Below, in pieces: positions 52,490 through 61,176 of a DNA stretch of 64,000 nucleotides. How positions within the stretch are numbered: position 1 is the stretch's first letter; each line of letters begins with the position of its first letter. The notes beneath the pieces are model-generated. The model was not told the origin of the DNA. It saw only the letters and a list, made by a program, of their open reading frames with translations, and did not search any database. The DNA is taken from positions 225,141-289,140 of the forward strand of contig JAHPZI010000021.1 in the NCBI GenBank assembly GCA_019058295.1, given 5' to 3'. The stretch is from Promethearchaeota archaeon. Lineage in GTDB: Archaea > Asgardarchaeota > Lokiarchaeia > Sigyniarchaeales > SOKP01. The position numbers and the translations under genes are program-made.

Positions 52490-53375
52490 CCAAATCAATT
52501 ACGATTGTATGTTCTTCTTGAGCTACAAGCGCTCCAGTTCTTTCAATTAAAATTGGATAATGGTCAAGAATTCTCTTTCTTAAAAAAGAATCAATTATTC
52601 TATTAATTTTATTTTTAGGGATAAGATTGTTATGTTCGAGGAAACGAGGAGAGAACGGAAGATGTTTACAATGTTTCTCAATTTTATTCATAAATCCTTG
52701 TTCTTCATAAGGCATATTTTTTTTCATTTTTTTGACAAAACGAAAAATAAAAGAATTACTCCCATTTTCCACTTTTCCTATGCCTGATGTTGTGAAAGGT
52801 TCAACCGCATATGCATCTCCAGGTTTCAAAACCTGATTGTGGATTTTTTCTTTATAATTTGGTATAAATGGTCCAGCATGTAAATTATATTGTTTTAATT
52901 CATGCCCTCCTAGATTAGTGATTGGTCTTAAGCCACGGGCGATAATTTTATCTGCGATTGCTTCACCTAATTCGTATAATCGGGTACCTGGTTTAAATAT
53001 CGCAATTGCAGCCTCGAGTCCTTCTTTAGCGGCATCAATATAGTTTTGCAAAATGGCATCTTCATCCAAATTAATAGTGAAAGCGGAATCTGCGATATAA
53101 CCATTATAATGAGAACCTAAATCAATTTTCAATAAACCTTTTTCAGGTACAATTGTCTCATCATCAATAGGTGGGCTATAATGTGCAGCAATTTCATTTA
53201 ATGACATATTAATAGGAAATGATAATTCGCAGTCATTATTTAATATCTCAGCTTCACATTGGTTAGCTATATCTAAAAATGAAGCCCCTGGTTTTGTAAT
53301 CTCTCTGGCGAGTTTTTTAGCAGCGGCTAGAGCTTTACCAGCTTTTATATAATCTTGAATATATTCTTCGCTCAT
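52458..53375 (-). CDS. map: methionine aminopeptidase, type II
   Basis: Removes N-terminal methionine from nascent proteins. The pita-bread fold ligands are present: IDLGSHYNGYIADSA (first metal Asp), NLGGHELKQYNLHAGPF (His), AVEPFTTSG (Glu) and the late EEHTIVID (Glu). The archaeal/eukaryotic type II helical insert (FRFVKKMKKNMPYEEQGFMNKIEKH read in parts) is included. An ATG at 53387 overlaps the aspS stop, but GGAG 6 bases before the ATG at 53375 makes that the likelier start (305 residues). Operon with aspS. Confidence 0.92.
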   Translation of the reverse strand: MSEEYIQDYIKAGKALAAAKKLAREITKPGASFLDIANQCEAEILNNDCELSFPINMSLNEIAAHYSPPIDDETIVPEKGLLKIDLGSHYNGYIADSAFTINLDEDAILQNYIDAAKEGLEAAIAIFKPGTRLYELGEAIADKIIARGLRPITNLGGHELKQYNLHAGPFIPNYKEKIHNQVLKPGDAYAVEPFTTSGIGKVENGSNSFIFRFVKKMKKNMPYEEQGFMNKIEKHCKHLPFSPRFLEHNNLIPKNKINRIIDSFLRKRILDHYPILIERTGALVAQEEHTIVIDLDGNPIVTTRE

Positions 53376-53386
53376 GACTATCTCCA

Positions 53387-54712
53387 TTATGGTGTTAGGC
53401 GATCAGGTGTGCGCGGATACATCACAGCTTCTCTAATATCCTCTAATCCGCATAGGAAAGTAACCCATCTTGCTATTCCGAGGCCAACGCCAGCATGAGG
53501 AGGCATGCCAAACGCGAATGTTTTAAGATGAGACTCGAACGCCTCAGAATTTAATCCTTTTGCTTCAAGTGCTGCAGTCAATTGCTCTTTATTATGAACT
53601 CTTGTTCCTCCTGATGTCAATTCTAACCAACCCATTTGTAAATCAAAAGATTCGCTATATTTAGAATCTTTAGAGGGCATAATATAAAATGGTTTAATTG
53701 ACATTGGCCAATGAGTTATATAATAATATCCTGTGTATCCTGGAACTTTTCCGATAGCTCGATATGCTTCTGTTGAAATGTCTTCTCCAAATTCTATGGT
53801 GATTCCACATTTTTTTTCAATAGTTTCTAGTATTTCTTCATAAGTATATCGAGGGAAAGGTATTTCTGGGACTGTAGTTTTGTCTTCCATTTTTAAAAAT
53901 TTCAGGGCATCCATCTTATTATTTCGAATGTCTTTAATAACATTATGTATCAGTTCTTCTAGTATTTTTAGTATATCACTCATATCTGCAAAGCCCATTT
54001 CAATATCTAAGACAAAAATCTCACATAAATGTCTTTTTGTTCGACTTTTCTCGGCCCTGAAACATGGACTAATTTCAAAAACGCGCTCATATACTCCGCT
54101 TAATTGTTCTTTATATAATTGGGCCGATTGTGTGAGAAACGCTTCTCGATCAAAATACATTATAGGAAACAATTCAGTACCTCCTTCTGTCGCAGAACCG
54201 ATAATTTTTGGCGTTGTCATTTCTGTAAAATCGTTCGCAAAGAGAAATTTACGAATACCTCTTAAAACCTCTCCCCTTATTTCAAAAATAGCTTGATTTC
54301 TAAGAGATCTTAAATCTAAGGCTCGGTTGTTCAATCTTAGATCTAATTCTGAAATCGTCTCTCCAGTCATGTCAATAGGTAGTTTTTCTGGAGTTTGATT
54401 TAAGATTTTAATTTCAGACGGAATAATTTCAATGCCGCCTGGCGCTTTATCAAAACCTTTTACTTTTCCTTTGACCATGATGCAATATTGATACCCTACT
54501 TTAGCTTTATCAAATACATCATCAGAAACGACTCCCTTTTTCATAGTTATTTGGCGCTCACCATACTTATCTTGAAGGCTGATAAACTTTAAGCCACCAA
54601 GGTCTCGAAAATTTCGAACCCAGCCCGCTATTATGACTTCCTTATCAATTAATTTAGTTGTAATATCTCTTGTATAGTGAGTTTTTCTCCAGTCTCCCAT
54701 CTCATCTAACAA
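53387..54712 (-). CDS. aspS: aspartyl-tRNA synthetase, archaeal/eukaryotic type
   Basis: A 441-residue class II synthetase. The N-terminal OB anticodon domain (EVIIAGWVRNFRDLGGLKF) is followed by motif 1 (KFLFANDFTEMTTPKIIGSATEGG), motif 2 (FEISPCFRAEKSRTKRHLCEI) and motif 3 (GVGLGIARWVTFL). Length and lack of the bacterial GAD insert are archaeal. The window has no GatD/E or GatB/C, so whether this enzyme also makes Asp-tRNA-Asn cannot be decided. It heads the operon aspS-map-NTase, divergent from the DNA methyltransferase gene. Confidence 0.94.
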   Translation of the reverse strand: MLDEMGDWRKTHYTRDITTKLIDKEVIIAGWVRNFRDLGGLKFISLQDKYGERQITMKKGVVSDDVFDKAKVGYQYCIMVKGKVKGFDKAPGGIEIIPSEIKILNQTPEKLPIDMTGETISELDLRLNNRALDLRSLRNQAIFEIRGEVLRGIRKFLFANDFTEMTTPKIIGSATEGGTELFPIMYFDREAFLTQSAQLYKEQLSGVYERVFEISPCFRAEKSRTKRHLCEIFVLDIEMGFADMSDILKILEELIHNVIKDIRNNKMDALKFLKMEDKTTVPEIPFPRYTYEEILETIEKKCGITIEFGEDISTEAYRAIGKVPGYTGYYYITHWPMSIKPFYIMPSKDSKYSESFDLQMGWLELTSGGTRVHNKEQLTAALEAKGLNSEAFESHLKTFAFGMPPHAGVGLGIARWVTFLCGLEDIREAVMYPRTPDRLTP

Positions 54713-54792
54713 TTTTATGTCAACTTTTTAAAATTTCTAAATATGTAAAAAGTAGCTAAAAATAAAATTTTTGCCATCATAATCTAGTAATA

Positions 54793-56286
54793 ATGGTCAA
54801 ACTAAATTGGAAGAATAAAGAAACGAAAAATATTAGTGGGAGCGAGAGCCATCAAATTTTAGAAGATTTTCTTGAAGTTGAGACCTTTTATTTACCCTCT
54901 ATATATGAAGATGATATTTCCAATGATTCATGGAAAAATATGTTGATATCAGGGGATAACAGATTAGTATTGAGCCAATTAATGAAAGATTATAATGGGA
55001 AAGTAAAGCTTATTTATATTGATCCGCCTTTTGCTACAGGGGGTGATTTTCATTATAAAATTTTTATAGGTGAAAATAAAGAAAAATACAATGCAATGGC
55101 TTATACTGATATTTGGAGGGAAGGATTGGAATCATATCTTAATTTTATGCATGAAAGATTAATTCTAATGAGAGATTTACTCTCGAATGATGGGAGTATT
55201 TATGTTCATTTAGATTGGCACGTTTCCCATTATATCAAGATTATTATGGATGAGATATTTGGTAGTGAGAATTTCAGAAATGAGATCATTTGGGCCTATC
55301 CTGCAGCTTCCGCTCAAACGAGAAAATTCTATATCCGCTCTTTTGATTCTATCTTATATTACACAAAATCTGATAAATATACATTTAACGATGACCCAAA
55401 TATATATATGGAATTTTCTGACCGTGTAAAATTTGCCTTGAAAAAAGATGACAAAGGGACTTTTTATTACAGGGGGGGGAGTCATGATGGGAAGAAATTA
55501 TCTCAAAAAGTCTATGTTAACCAAGAAGGCATCTTTCCTCGGGATGTTTGGACCGATATCCCATATATAAGAGCAAATACACTGGAATATCAAGGATTTT
55601 CAACTCAAAAACCCGAAAGACTTTTAAAACGCATTATTTTAGCTTCCTCGAATGAAAATGATCTAATTGCTGATTTCTTTTGTGGCTCTGGGACTGCAAT
55701 TGCAGTTGCTGAGAAAATAAAAAGACGATGGATTGGATCTGATATATCACCCCATTCTATTCATATGACGCAAAAAAGATTACTTGATTTGTCTAATAGT
55801 AATGATTTGATAAAATGGAAAGAGAAATATGGTAGAAATGCAAGACCATTTAAAATATTAAAAATAGGAGAGAAAGGTCGTAGTGGACAGATCCCTCATG
55901 ATTTTATTATCAAAAATAAAAAAGATTTAAAATCCCAAACAAGTTTCGAGTCCCCGAGTTTCAATATTGAATTAATAAAAAAAGAGAATAGTGTTAAAAT
56001 CAAATTAAATCAATATATTAATCCAAATTTTACTATACTAACGAAAAATATTAAAAAATCATTAGCTAAATGGCAAGATTGGATTGATTATTGGGCTATT
56101 GATTTCAATTATAATGGAAAAATCTTTAATAATATGTGGGTTTCTTATAGAACTCCAAAAAAAAGAGAATTGTCTCTCGTCGTATCCTTTAATTATGATA
56201 AATCCGGAGATTATCAAATATTAGTTAAAGTGATTGATGTTTTAGGAATTGAGACAATTCAAAATTACGAATTAAAAATTACTTAA
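54793..56286 (+). CDS. orphan beta-class DNA methyltransferase (N6-adenine/N4-cytosine)
   Basis: A 497-residue site-specific DNA methyltransferase. The catalytic motif IV is IDPPFATGG (Asp77-Pro-Pro-Phe80) and the AdoMet motif ADFFCGSGTAIAVAE (about residue 295) comes after it, the order of the beta class and of type III Mod proteins. WIGSDIS is motif II. The last 150 residues are variable and probably form the target recognition part. No restriction endonuclease or Res gene is adjacent, so it is an orphan: a regulator of gene expression or a remnant of a lost system. It is divergent from aspS and convergent with truD. Confidence 0.85.
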   Translation: MVKLNWKNKETKNISGSESHQILEDFLEVETFYLPSIYEDDISNDSWKNMLISGDNRLVLSQLMKDYNGKVKLIYIDPPFATGGDFHYKIFIGENKEKYNAMAYTDIWREGLESYLNFMHERLILMRDLLSNDGSIYVHLDWHVSHYIKIIMDEIFGSENFRNEIIWAYPAASAQTRKFYIRSFDSILYYTKSDKYTFNDDPNIYMEFSDRVKFALKKDDKGTFYYRGGSHDGKKLSQKVYVNQEGIFPRDVWTDIPYIRANTLEYQGFSTQKPERLLKRIILASSNENDLIADFFCGSGTAIAVAEKIKRRWIGSDISPHSIHMTQKRLLDLSNSNDLIKWKEKYGRNARPFKILKIGEKGRSGQIPHDFIIKNKKDLKSQTSFESPSFNIELIKKENSVKIKLNQYINPNFTILTKNIKKSLAKWQDWIDYWAIDFNYNGKIFNNMWVSYRTPKKRELSLVVSFNYDKSGDYQILVKVIDVLGIETIQNYELKIT

Positions 56287-56290
56287 TGAA

Positions 56291-57643
56291 TTACTTCATT
56301 AATTCTCTGAGAAGCATTGTCGCATAAGATCCTTTCTGGAGTGAAAACTCAAGTCTTAATTTTTTTTTATTTGGAAATACATCATCATCTATAAGTTCAA
56401 CCTCTAATCCAGTAGGTTTGATAATCATTGCTCTAAATGAACCTTTAAAATCAAATTCATATAAAAAATCACTCATAAATATATCTTTATTAATATGTTC
56501 TTGTTTATTTATTTCTTTAAAGAGAGTTTTCATAAGAGGAAAATCATCTAAATTAGTTTTATATCCTATAAGGGGAATAACAATCGCAGCTCTGTTGAGC
56601 TTTATTGCTTCTTTTAAATATTGATCATAAAGTCCCCCAAATATATATTTTATTTGAGTAATACTCCCATTGTCATCATCTAAAATGCTTATTGTGTCTC
56701 CTTTTACTGGTTTTAATAAGGGGATTCCCATTTTAACTCTTAGAGAAATCATTTTATTAAATATATAAGATTGAAATGAGCTGATTAACAAATTCTTTAA
56801 ATCAGAAGGGATCGCTTCAAAACACCCCTTAAAATCTCCTGGAAAATCTATTAAATGCTTAATCATAGACTTCTCATAGGAGAGGTTATTTGGAAAGTTT
56901 TTGTAAATCCTTTCAAGGTCATTACTATTCTTTACATCACTACGAATAGACTGCAATTGAGGATCTTCACTTGAATACTTTTCTGACACAAACTCATCGA
57001 ATGCTTTTTCAAAATTTCCTTCTAACAAATACCTTCCAACTATATGAGAATTAGGTCTATATGTACCAAATCTTTGAAGACCAAAGTAATTTGGAAAACC
57101 CTTCTTTCCCAAAAACTCAATTAAATCATCAATATTTTTTTTTAGATTTTTTTTATCTTCAATATTTCTTATAACTATAGTAAAATTATTGCCCCTATTA
57201 GCTCCTAATTTAATAGGCTTTTTAGTGAGCCCGATACATCTGAAAAACAAATCCCTTATATTTAATTCTTTTAATTCTTTAACATAATTTCCTCTTATAG
57301 AGATTTTTTGAACGCTAATTGACCGTCTATCCTTTAAGCCAGAATAATACATTAAATTCTGTGATATTTTTAGAGCTTGGCTAATTTCTTTCATGGCTTC
57401 AAAGGTGTCTTTGTTAATTTTAATCAAATTAAATGTAGTATATTTATCCTTTGAACCATCGCTCCAAGAAGGATTATTGTAATCTTCTTTTATTTCAAGG
57501 ATTTTCCCGTTTTTTATTATTTCTTTCACAATAAAATCTTTATAACTGTTTTTATATACACCGCCTATTCCTTCTATCTCTGGGGTGCTATAAATTTCAA
57601 TCCCTACAAGTTTTTCAACATTTCTCTTGCTATTATCTATAAT
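56291..57643 (-). CDS. truD: tRNA pseudouridine synthase D
   Basis: Makes pseudouridine in tRNA (position 13 in bacteria and other sites in archaea). The chain has [12 protein letters not shown] with the catalytic Asp, [10 protein letters not shown], and [14 protein letters not shown]. The conserved N-terminus ([20 protein letters not shown] and KDFIVKEI) lies upstream of the first usual start (GTG at 57529), which would delete it. The region has no ATG, GTG or TTG but has AGGAG at 57654-57658. I place the start at ATT 57643, with ATT 57646 and ATA 57640 as alternatives. It overlaps the end of pth2, so expression is coupled. Confidence 0.83.
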   Translation of the reverse strand: MIDNSKRNVEKLVGIEIYSTPEIEGIGGVYKNSYKDFIVKEIIKNGKILEIKEDYNNPSWSDGSKDKYTTFNLIKINKDTFEAMKEISQALKISQNLMYYSGLKDRRSISVQKISIRGNYVKELKELNIRDLFFRCIGLTKKPIKLGANRGNNFTIVIRNIEDKKNLKKNIDDLIEFLGKKGFPNYFGLQRFGTYRPNSHIVGRYLLEGNFEKAFDEFVSEKYSSEDPQLQSIRSDVKNSNDLERIYKNFPNNLSYEKSMIKHLIDFPGDFKGCFEAIPSDLKNLLISSFQSYIFNKMISLRVKMGIPLLKPVKGDTISILDDDNGSITQIKYIFGGLYDQYLKEAIKLNRAAIVIPLIGYKTNLDDFPLMKTLFKEINKQEHINKDIFMSDFLYEFDFKGSFRAMIIKPTGLEVELIDDDVFPNKKKLRLEFSLQKGSYATMLLRELMK

Positions 57644-57996
57644 AATTGCAAATCTCCTGTTATTGAATCAATTTCGGTTGATAAAGCAGGGCCAATCCCT
57701 AAAGCGGTCATCGTGCCAGGTTCAAGTTGAGTTAAACCAGCATCCTTAACAAGAAAGCATGGAATTTTCTTTTTTAGAACTTTTTTATATATCTCTTCCA
57801 TTATTTCTTTATTAACTTTTAATATAACCTTTTTCTGACCTGTATTTTTCCAACTCTTCCACGCACTTTTAGTTTTAGTATGTGTTCTTGTTAAATCGGA
57901 GGCAGAAACACTTGCGTGGCATGCTTGAGCACATTTTTTACCTGTACTCATCTTTAAATCTGTTCTAACTAAAATAACTTGTTTAAATTCATACAT
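57637..57996 (-). CDS. pth2: peptidyl-tRNA hydrolase, archaeal/eukaryotic type (Pth2)
   Basis: Cleaves peptidyl-tRNA to recycle stalled tRNAs. The 119 residues match Pth2: [25 protein letters not shown] (read in parts), a [14 protein letters not shown] strand, and [27 protein letters not shown] with the catalytic Asp-Ala-Gly-x-Thr-Gln. Its end overlaps the truD start. It is part of the cluster eL38, KH/zinc protein, pth2, truD, all leftward. Confidence 0.95.
   Translation of the reverse strand: MYEFKQVILVRTDLKMSTGKKCAQACHASVSASDLTRTHTKTKSAWKSWKNTGQKKVILKVNKEIMEEIYKKVLKKKIPCFLVKDAGLTQLEPGTMTALGIGPALSTEIDSITGDLQLL
57654..57658 (-). promoter_or_regulatory. ribosome-binding site of truD
   Basis: AGGAG on the minus strand, within the 3' end of pth2, 7 bases before ATT 57646 and 10 before ATT 57643. 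Aligned on the full consensus AGGAGGTGAT, the second ATT has the same 5-base spacing as other genes here. It helps decide the truD start. Confidence 0.5.
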
Positions 57997-58046
57997 AGAT
58001 GGATACCTAATATATTTTTAAAAAATGGGAATTTAAATTTTACCGA

Positions 58047-58565
58047 TTATAAATATTCAATTCTAGTTCTTTTTCCACAAAGCTCTAAAATTAGATCTTC
58101 AAGCTCCATTCGGGTAAATAGGATATTATTTTTATCTGATTTAGGTAAAACAGCTTTGAACTCAATATCTCCAGTTGCAAGGAAAATTTCATTCAAAGAA
58201 ACTACTTTACTTGGCGCAATTAAACTCTCAACAACCGGTCTAGGTTTATTAGTCTTTTCGATTAAAATTATCTTTTCTATTTTATATGTATTTTTTATCC
58301 AATCTATTAATTCTTGAGTAATTCTTAATTTATCTTTATTTCCAATTACAAAGATTACTACATCCTCGTAATCTATTGCTTTATAAAAAGATACATCTTT
58401 TAAAAAGCCAAAATTCTCGTGGTCTGTTTCCTCCAGCTCAAGTAAATCTTTTGCTAAATCTAATTCAAATTCTGTCAATTCTCCTGTATCTAGCTTTTTC
58501 TGACAGCTATTACATAAAAATCCTGAACTTACGCAAGTAATACAAGCTGGAAGAGCTTTCATCAA
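58047..58565 (-). CDS. zinc-finger plus KH/NusA-like protein
   Basis: A 172-residue protein. A four-cysteine knuckle (Cys8, Cys11, Cys18, Cys21) opens the chain, followed by EFELDLAKDLLELEE and a FYKAIDYEDVVIFVIGNKDK strand-turn. The DKLRITQELIDWIKNTYKIEKI segment sits where archaeal NusA-like KH proteins carry GxGG. The GxxG loop is lost, so RNA binding may be weak. Its closing SLNEIFLATGDIEFKAVLPK and KRTRIEYL match the archaeal family. It lies in a translation cluster between eL38 and pth2, suggesting a ribosome- or transcription-linked role. Confidence 0.65.
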   Translation of the reverse strand: MMKALPACITCVSSGFLCNSCQKKLDTGELTEFELDLAKDLLELEETDHENFGFLKDVSFYKAIDYEDVVIFVIGNKDKLRITQELIDWIKNTYKIEKIILIEKTNKPRPVVESLIAPSKVVSLNEIFLATGDIEFKAVLPKSDKNNILFTRMELEDLILELCGKRTRIEYL

Positions 58566-58597
58566 TCATTTACCTAATTGAAAAATCAAGTTTTTAT

Positions 58598-58804
58598 TTA
58601 TAATTCAATTATATCGCAATTAATCTGTTTAATGAGTTGTTCGGCTGCGCTTGGATCAGTTTTAAAAGTATAGAGAATTTTCTTTGTGCGAAGCTTCAAT
58701 TTAACTGTATCTTTAATCCTTTTCACACGACAGTGATAGGCGTCTTCAGCTAATTTAAGAAATTCTTCAACGCTAAATATCTCTCTTGGCAAATCTATAT
58801 ACAC
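58598..58804 (-). CDS. rpl38e: ribosomal protein eL38
   Basis: A 68-residue protein that matches eukaryotic eL38: LPREIFSVEEFLKLAEDA (helix 1), VKRIKDTVKLKLRTKKILYTFKT (the two central strands, with the RxxxYLYT-like RTKKILYTF), AAEQLIKQINCD and the final IIEL. eL38 is a large-subunit protein present in eukaryotes and only some archaea, including Asgards. It heads the leftward cluster eL38, KH/zinc protein, pth2, truD and is divergent from eL40 across 184 bases. Confidence 0.85.
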   Translation of the reverse strand: MYIDLPREIFSVEEFLKLAEDAYHCRVKRIKDTVKLKLRTKKILYTFKTDPSAAEQLIKQINCDIIEL

Positions 58805-58988
58805 TATTTCTTATTTCATTATTTATTAGATGAATCATTTATATTCTATTCACTATAAGATTTTAACTTTTTCATTGTGGTAAACAATTAATTAACCATA
58901 AAACTTATTTTAAACCTTATTTTCTAATAATCATCTTATTAATCTATTTTAGTGGAAAAAAAGAAAGAGTTAAAAGAAAAGAGTTTAA

Positions 58989-59150
58989 ATGCCGATCGAT
59001 GATCCAGTAAAAAGAAAAATAGCGCAACACCATCTTTTATTTAAAAGTGTATGCCGTAGATGCGGTGCTCTCAATCCATTAAAAGCCACTAAATGCCGAC
59101 GTTGCCATGGTAAAGATTTACGATTGAAAAAAAGAGATTTACGAAAGTAA
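58989..59150 (+). CDS. rpl40e: ribosomal protein eL40
   Basis: A 53-residue protein, short and easily missed. It reads [13 protein letters not shown] and carries a zinc knuckle Cys22-x2-Cys25-x10-Cys36-x2-Cys39 ([16 protein letters not shown]), then a basic [10 protein letters not shown] tail, the pattern of archaeal eL40. It is not fused to ubiquitin, unlike the eukaryotic form. It is upstream of, and in the same direction as, the thermosome gene, and divergent from eL38. The ATG follows AAAGAAAAGAG. Confidence 0.9.
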   Translation: MPIDDPVKRKIAQHHLLFKSVCRRCGALNPLKATKCRRCHGKDLRLKKRDLRK

Positions 59151-59214
59151 CTCTTGTTTTCCCTTATAAAGACAAAATTTTCGTAAACTTTTTTAATTTT
59201 ATGACTTAGAGATC

Positions 59215-59223
59215 TATATAAAG
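59215..59223 (+). promoter_or_regulatory. TATA box of the thermosome gene
   Basis: TATATAAAG preceded by a purine-rich stretch (possible BRE), 33 bases before the thermosome ATG. It would give a transcript start about 10 bases before the ATG, with GTGAA as ribosome-binding site. Confidence 0.6.
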
Positions 59224-59255
59224 TAATTAATTTAATCAAAATATGTGAAATAAAA

Positions 59256-60938
59256 ATGGCACAATTAGGCGGACAACCTGTAATATTATTGAAAGAAGGC
59301 TCCCAGAGAACAAAGGGAAAAGAAGCAATGGACAATAACATCGCAGCTGCAAAGGCAATTGCAGAGGCAGTAAGAACATCACTAGGTCCCAGGGGCATGG
59401 ATAAAATGCTCGTAGATCAATTTGGAGACGTAGTGATAACCAACGATGGAGCTACAATTTTAAAAGAAATTGATGTACAGCACCCCGCAGCTAAAATGAT
59501 GGTGGAGGTCGCTAAAACCCAGGATAGCGAAGTGGGAGATGGCACAACAACCTCTGTAATTCTGGCAGGAGAATTATTAAAAAGAGCTGAAAAGCTTATT
59601 CAGCAAAAAATTCATCCAACTGTAATAACAGAAGGTTTTCGAAAAGCTTCTGATAAAGCAATCCAAATTCTTGACAGTATTTCAATAAAAAGTGGCATTG
59701 ATGACAAGGTAGGGCTGAAAAATGTGGCAATGACTTGTATGTCTAGCAAAATTGTATCCGAATCAAAAGAAGCCTTAGCTCTAATTTGCATGAACGCTAT
59801 TGAAGCTGTCGCAGAAAAGGACGAACAAGGTAAATGGGTCGCAGATATTGAAAAAGTCCAAATTCAAAAGAAAGAGGGCGAATCAATGGACGACACTAAA
59901 TTAATTAAAGGGATCATCTTAGATAAAGAAGTTGTTAGTCCAGGAATGCCTAAACGCGTAAGCGATGCTAAAATTTTGCTGCTCCAATCTGCTCTAGAGA
60001 TTGAAAAAACGGAATTTGACGCTAAGCTTCAGATTACCAGCCCTGAGCAAATTCAACAATTCCTAGATGAAGAGGAAAGAATGCTTCGAAATATGGTCGA
60101 TAAAATTATTAATTCAGGAGCGAATGTTCTTGTTTGCCAGAAAGGGATAGACGATATGGCTCAACATTTCTTATCTAAATCCGGAATTATGGCAGTAAGA
60201 CGAGTGAAAAAATCTGATCTTGAGAAACTCTCAGACGCAACAGGCGGAATGATCTTTACAAATCTTGACGACATCACACAAGATAAACTTGGATATGCCG
60301 GACTCGTCGAAGAACGAAAAATTATGAAAGATAGTTGGATTTTTATTGAAGAATGTAGAGATCCTAAATCAGTCGTAATTTTAATTAGAGGAGGTACAGA
60401 ACTAATAGTAGATGAAGTTGAAAGAGCGCTCCATGATGCTCTCTGCGTAGTGCGAGATGTCGTAGAAGATGAAAAAATCGTAGGCGGTGGCGGTGCTCCA
60501 GAATTAGAAACTGCAATTCAATTGCGAAAATTCGCTTCTACTCTCGGTGGACGGGAACAATTAGCTGTCGAAGTCTTTGCTGATAGCTTGGATATAATAC
60601 CAAAAACCCTAGCTGAGAATGCTGGCTTAGACCAAATAGATGTATTAATGAAACTAAGAGCCGCTCATCAACAAGGAAATAAATTCGCTGGACACGATTT
60701 AGATACCGGGGAAATTGTCAATAACATGATGGAAATAGGTGTTGTTGAACCAACTGTCGTTAAAGTGCAAGCAATCAAAAGTTCTGTTGAAGCTGCTTCA
60801 ATGATCTTGAGCATTGACGACGTAATCGCAGGTGCGAAGTCGGAAATGCCGCCAATGCCACCTGGAGGCATGGGAGGTATGGGCGGTATGGGCGGTATGC
60901 CTCCTGGGATGGGTGGTATGCCACCTGGTATGATGTAG
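59256..60938 (+). CDS. thsA: thermosome subunit (group II chaperonin)
   Basis: ATP-driven protein-folding chaperonin, the archaeal homologue of CCT/TCP1. The 560 residues carry [35 protein letters not shown] (ATP binding, with the catalytic Asp), the VVSPGMPKR apical start, and GGGGAPE. The C-terminal tail is a run of GGMGGM and PPGM units that points into the chamber. It has its own TATA box. Only one subunit gene is seen in the window, but others may exist elsewhere. A T-rich terminator follows. Confidence 0.95.
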   Translation: MAQLGGQPVILLKEGSQRTKGKEAMDNNIAAAKAIAEAVRTSLGPRGMDKMLVDQFGDVVITNDGATILKEIDVQHPAAKMMVEVAKTQDSEVGDGTTTSVILAGELLKRAEKLIQQKIHPTVITEGFRKASDKAIQILDSISIKSGIDDKVGLKNVAMTCMSSKIVSESKEALALICMNAIEAVAEKDEQGKWVADIEKVQIQKKEGESMDDTKLIKGIILDKEVVSPGMPKRVSDAKILLLQSALEIEKTEFDAKLQITSPEQIQQFLDEEERMLRNMVDKIINSGANVLVCQKGIDDMAQHFLSKSGIMAVRRVKKSDLEKLSDATGGMIFTNLDDITQDKLGYAGLVEERKIMKDSWIFIEECRDPKSVVILIRGGTELIVDEVERALHDALCVVRDVVEDEKIVGGGGAPELETAIQLRKFASTLGGREQLAVEVFADSLDIIPKTLAENAGLDQIDVLMKLRAAHQQGNKFAGHDLDTGEIVNNMMEIGVVEPTVVKVQAIKSSVEAASMILSIDDVIAGAKSEMPPMPPGGMGGMGGMGGMPPGMGGMPPGMM

Positions 60939-60948
60939 TACTAATTTA

Positions 60949-60992
60949 ATTTTCTATTTTTTCTTATTTTTTTTTTATTTATTTTTCTTTTA
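60949..60992 (+). terminator. T-rich terminator after the thermosome gene
   Basis: Several T runs (TTTTCTATTTTTTC then ten or more T, then TTTTTC) follow 11 bases after the thermosome stop. Oligo-T tracts on the sense strand terminate archaeal transcription without a hairpin, so this is the probable terminator. Confidence 0.55.
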
Positions 60993-61176
60993 GTAATTTA
61001 GCGATATTTTGGGAAAGTTCACATCCAACAATATCAATTCCTTGAATAACATTTTAGCAGGATGGACAACTTGCCTTCCATTATTGTTATAATAAATGAA
61101 TGATTGAATTGATTAATGAAAAAGAATTGATAATATTGGTTTAGATATTTTATTTTTAATTTAAGCCTTGGAGAGG
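60993..61176. other. intergenic stretch with a possible decayed reading frame
   Basis: About 180 bases between thermosome and the beta-propeller gene, which converge. On the minus strand a frame reads NVIQGIDIVGC then ELSQNIAKLLKEK and a stop, preceded by CPSC and an in-frame TAA. It looks like the end of a small cysteine-containing protein, but there is no intact start. No RNA fold is evident. Confidence 0.35.

Noticed and set aside
54793..56286. Complete type III restriction-modification system.
   Set aside because: Only the Mod-like methyltransferase is present; both neighbours are unrelated core genes.
58985..59398. A 137-codon minus-strand frame across eL40 and the thermosome start.
   Set aside because: It is antisense to two conserved genes and to the TATA box; eL40 on the plus strand explains the sequence.
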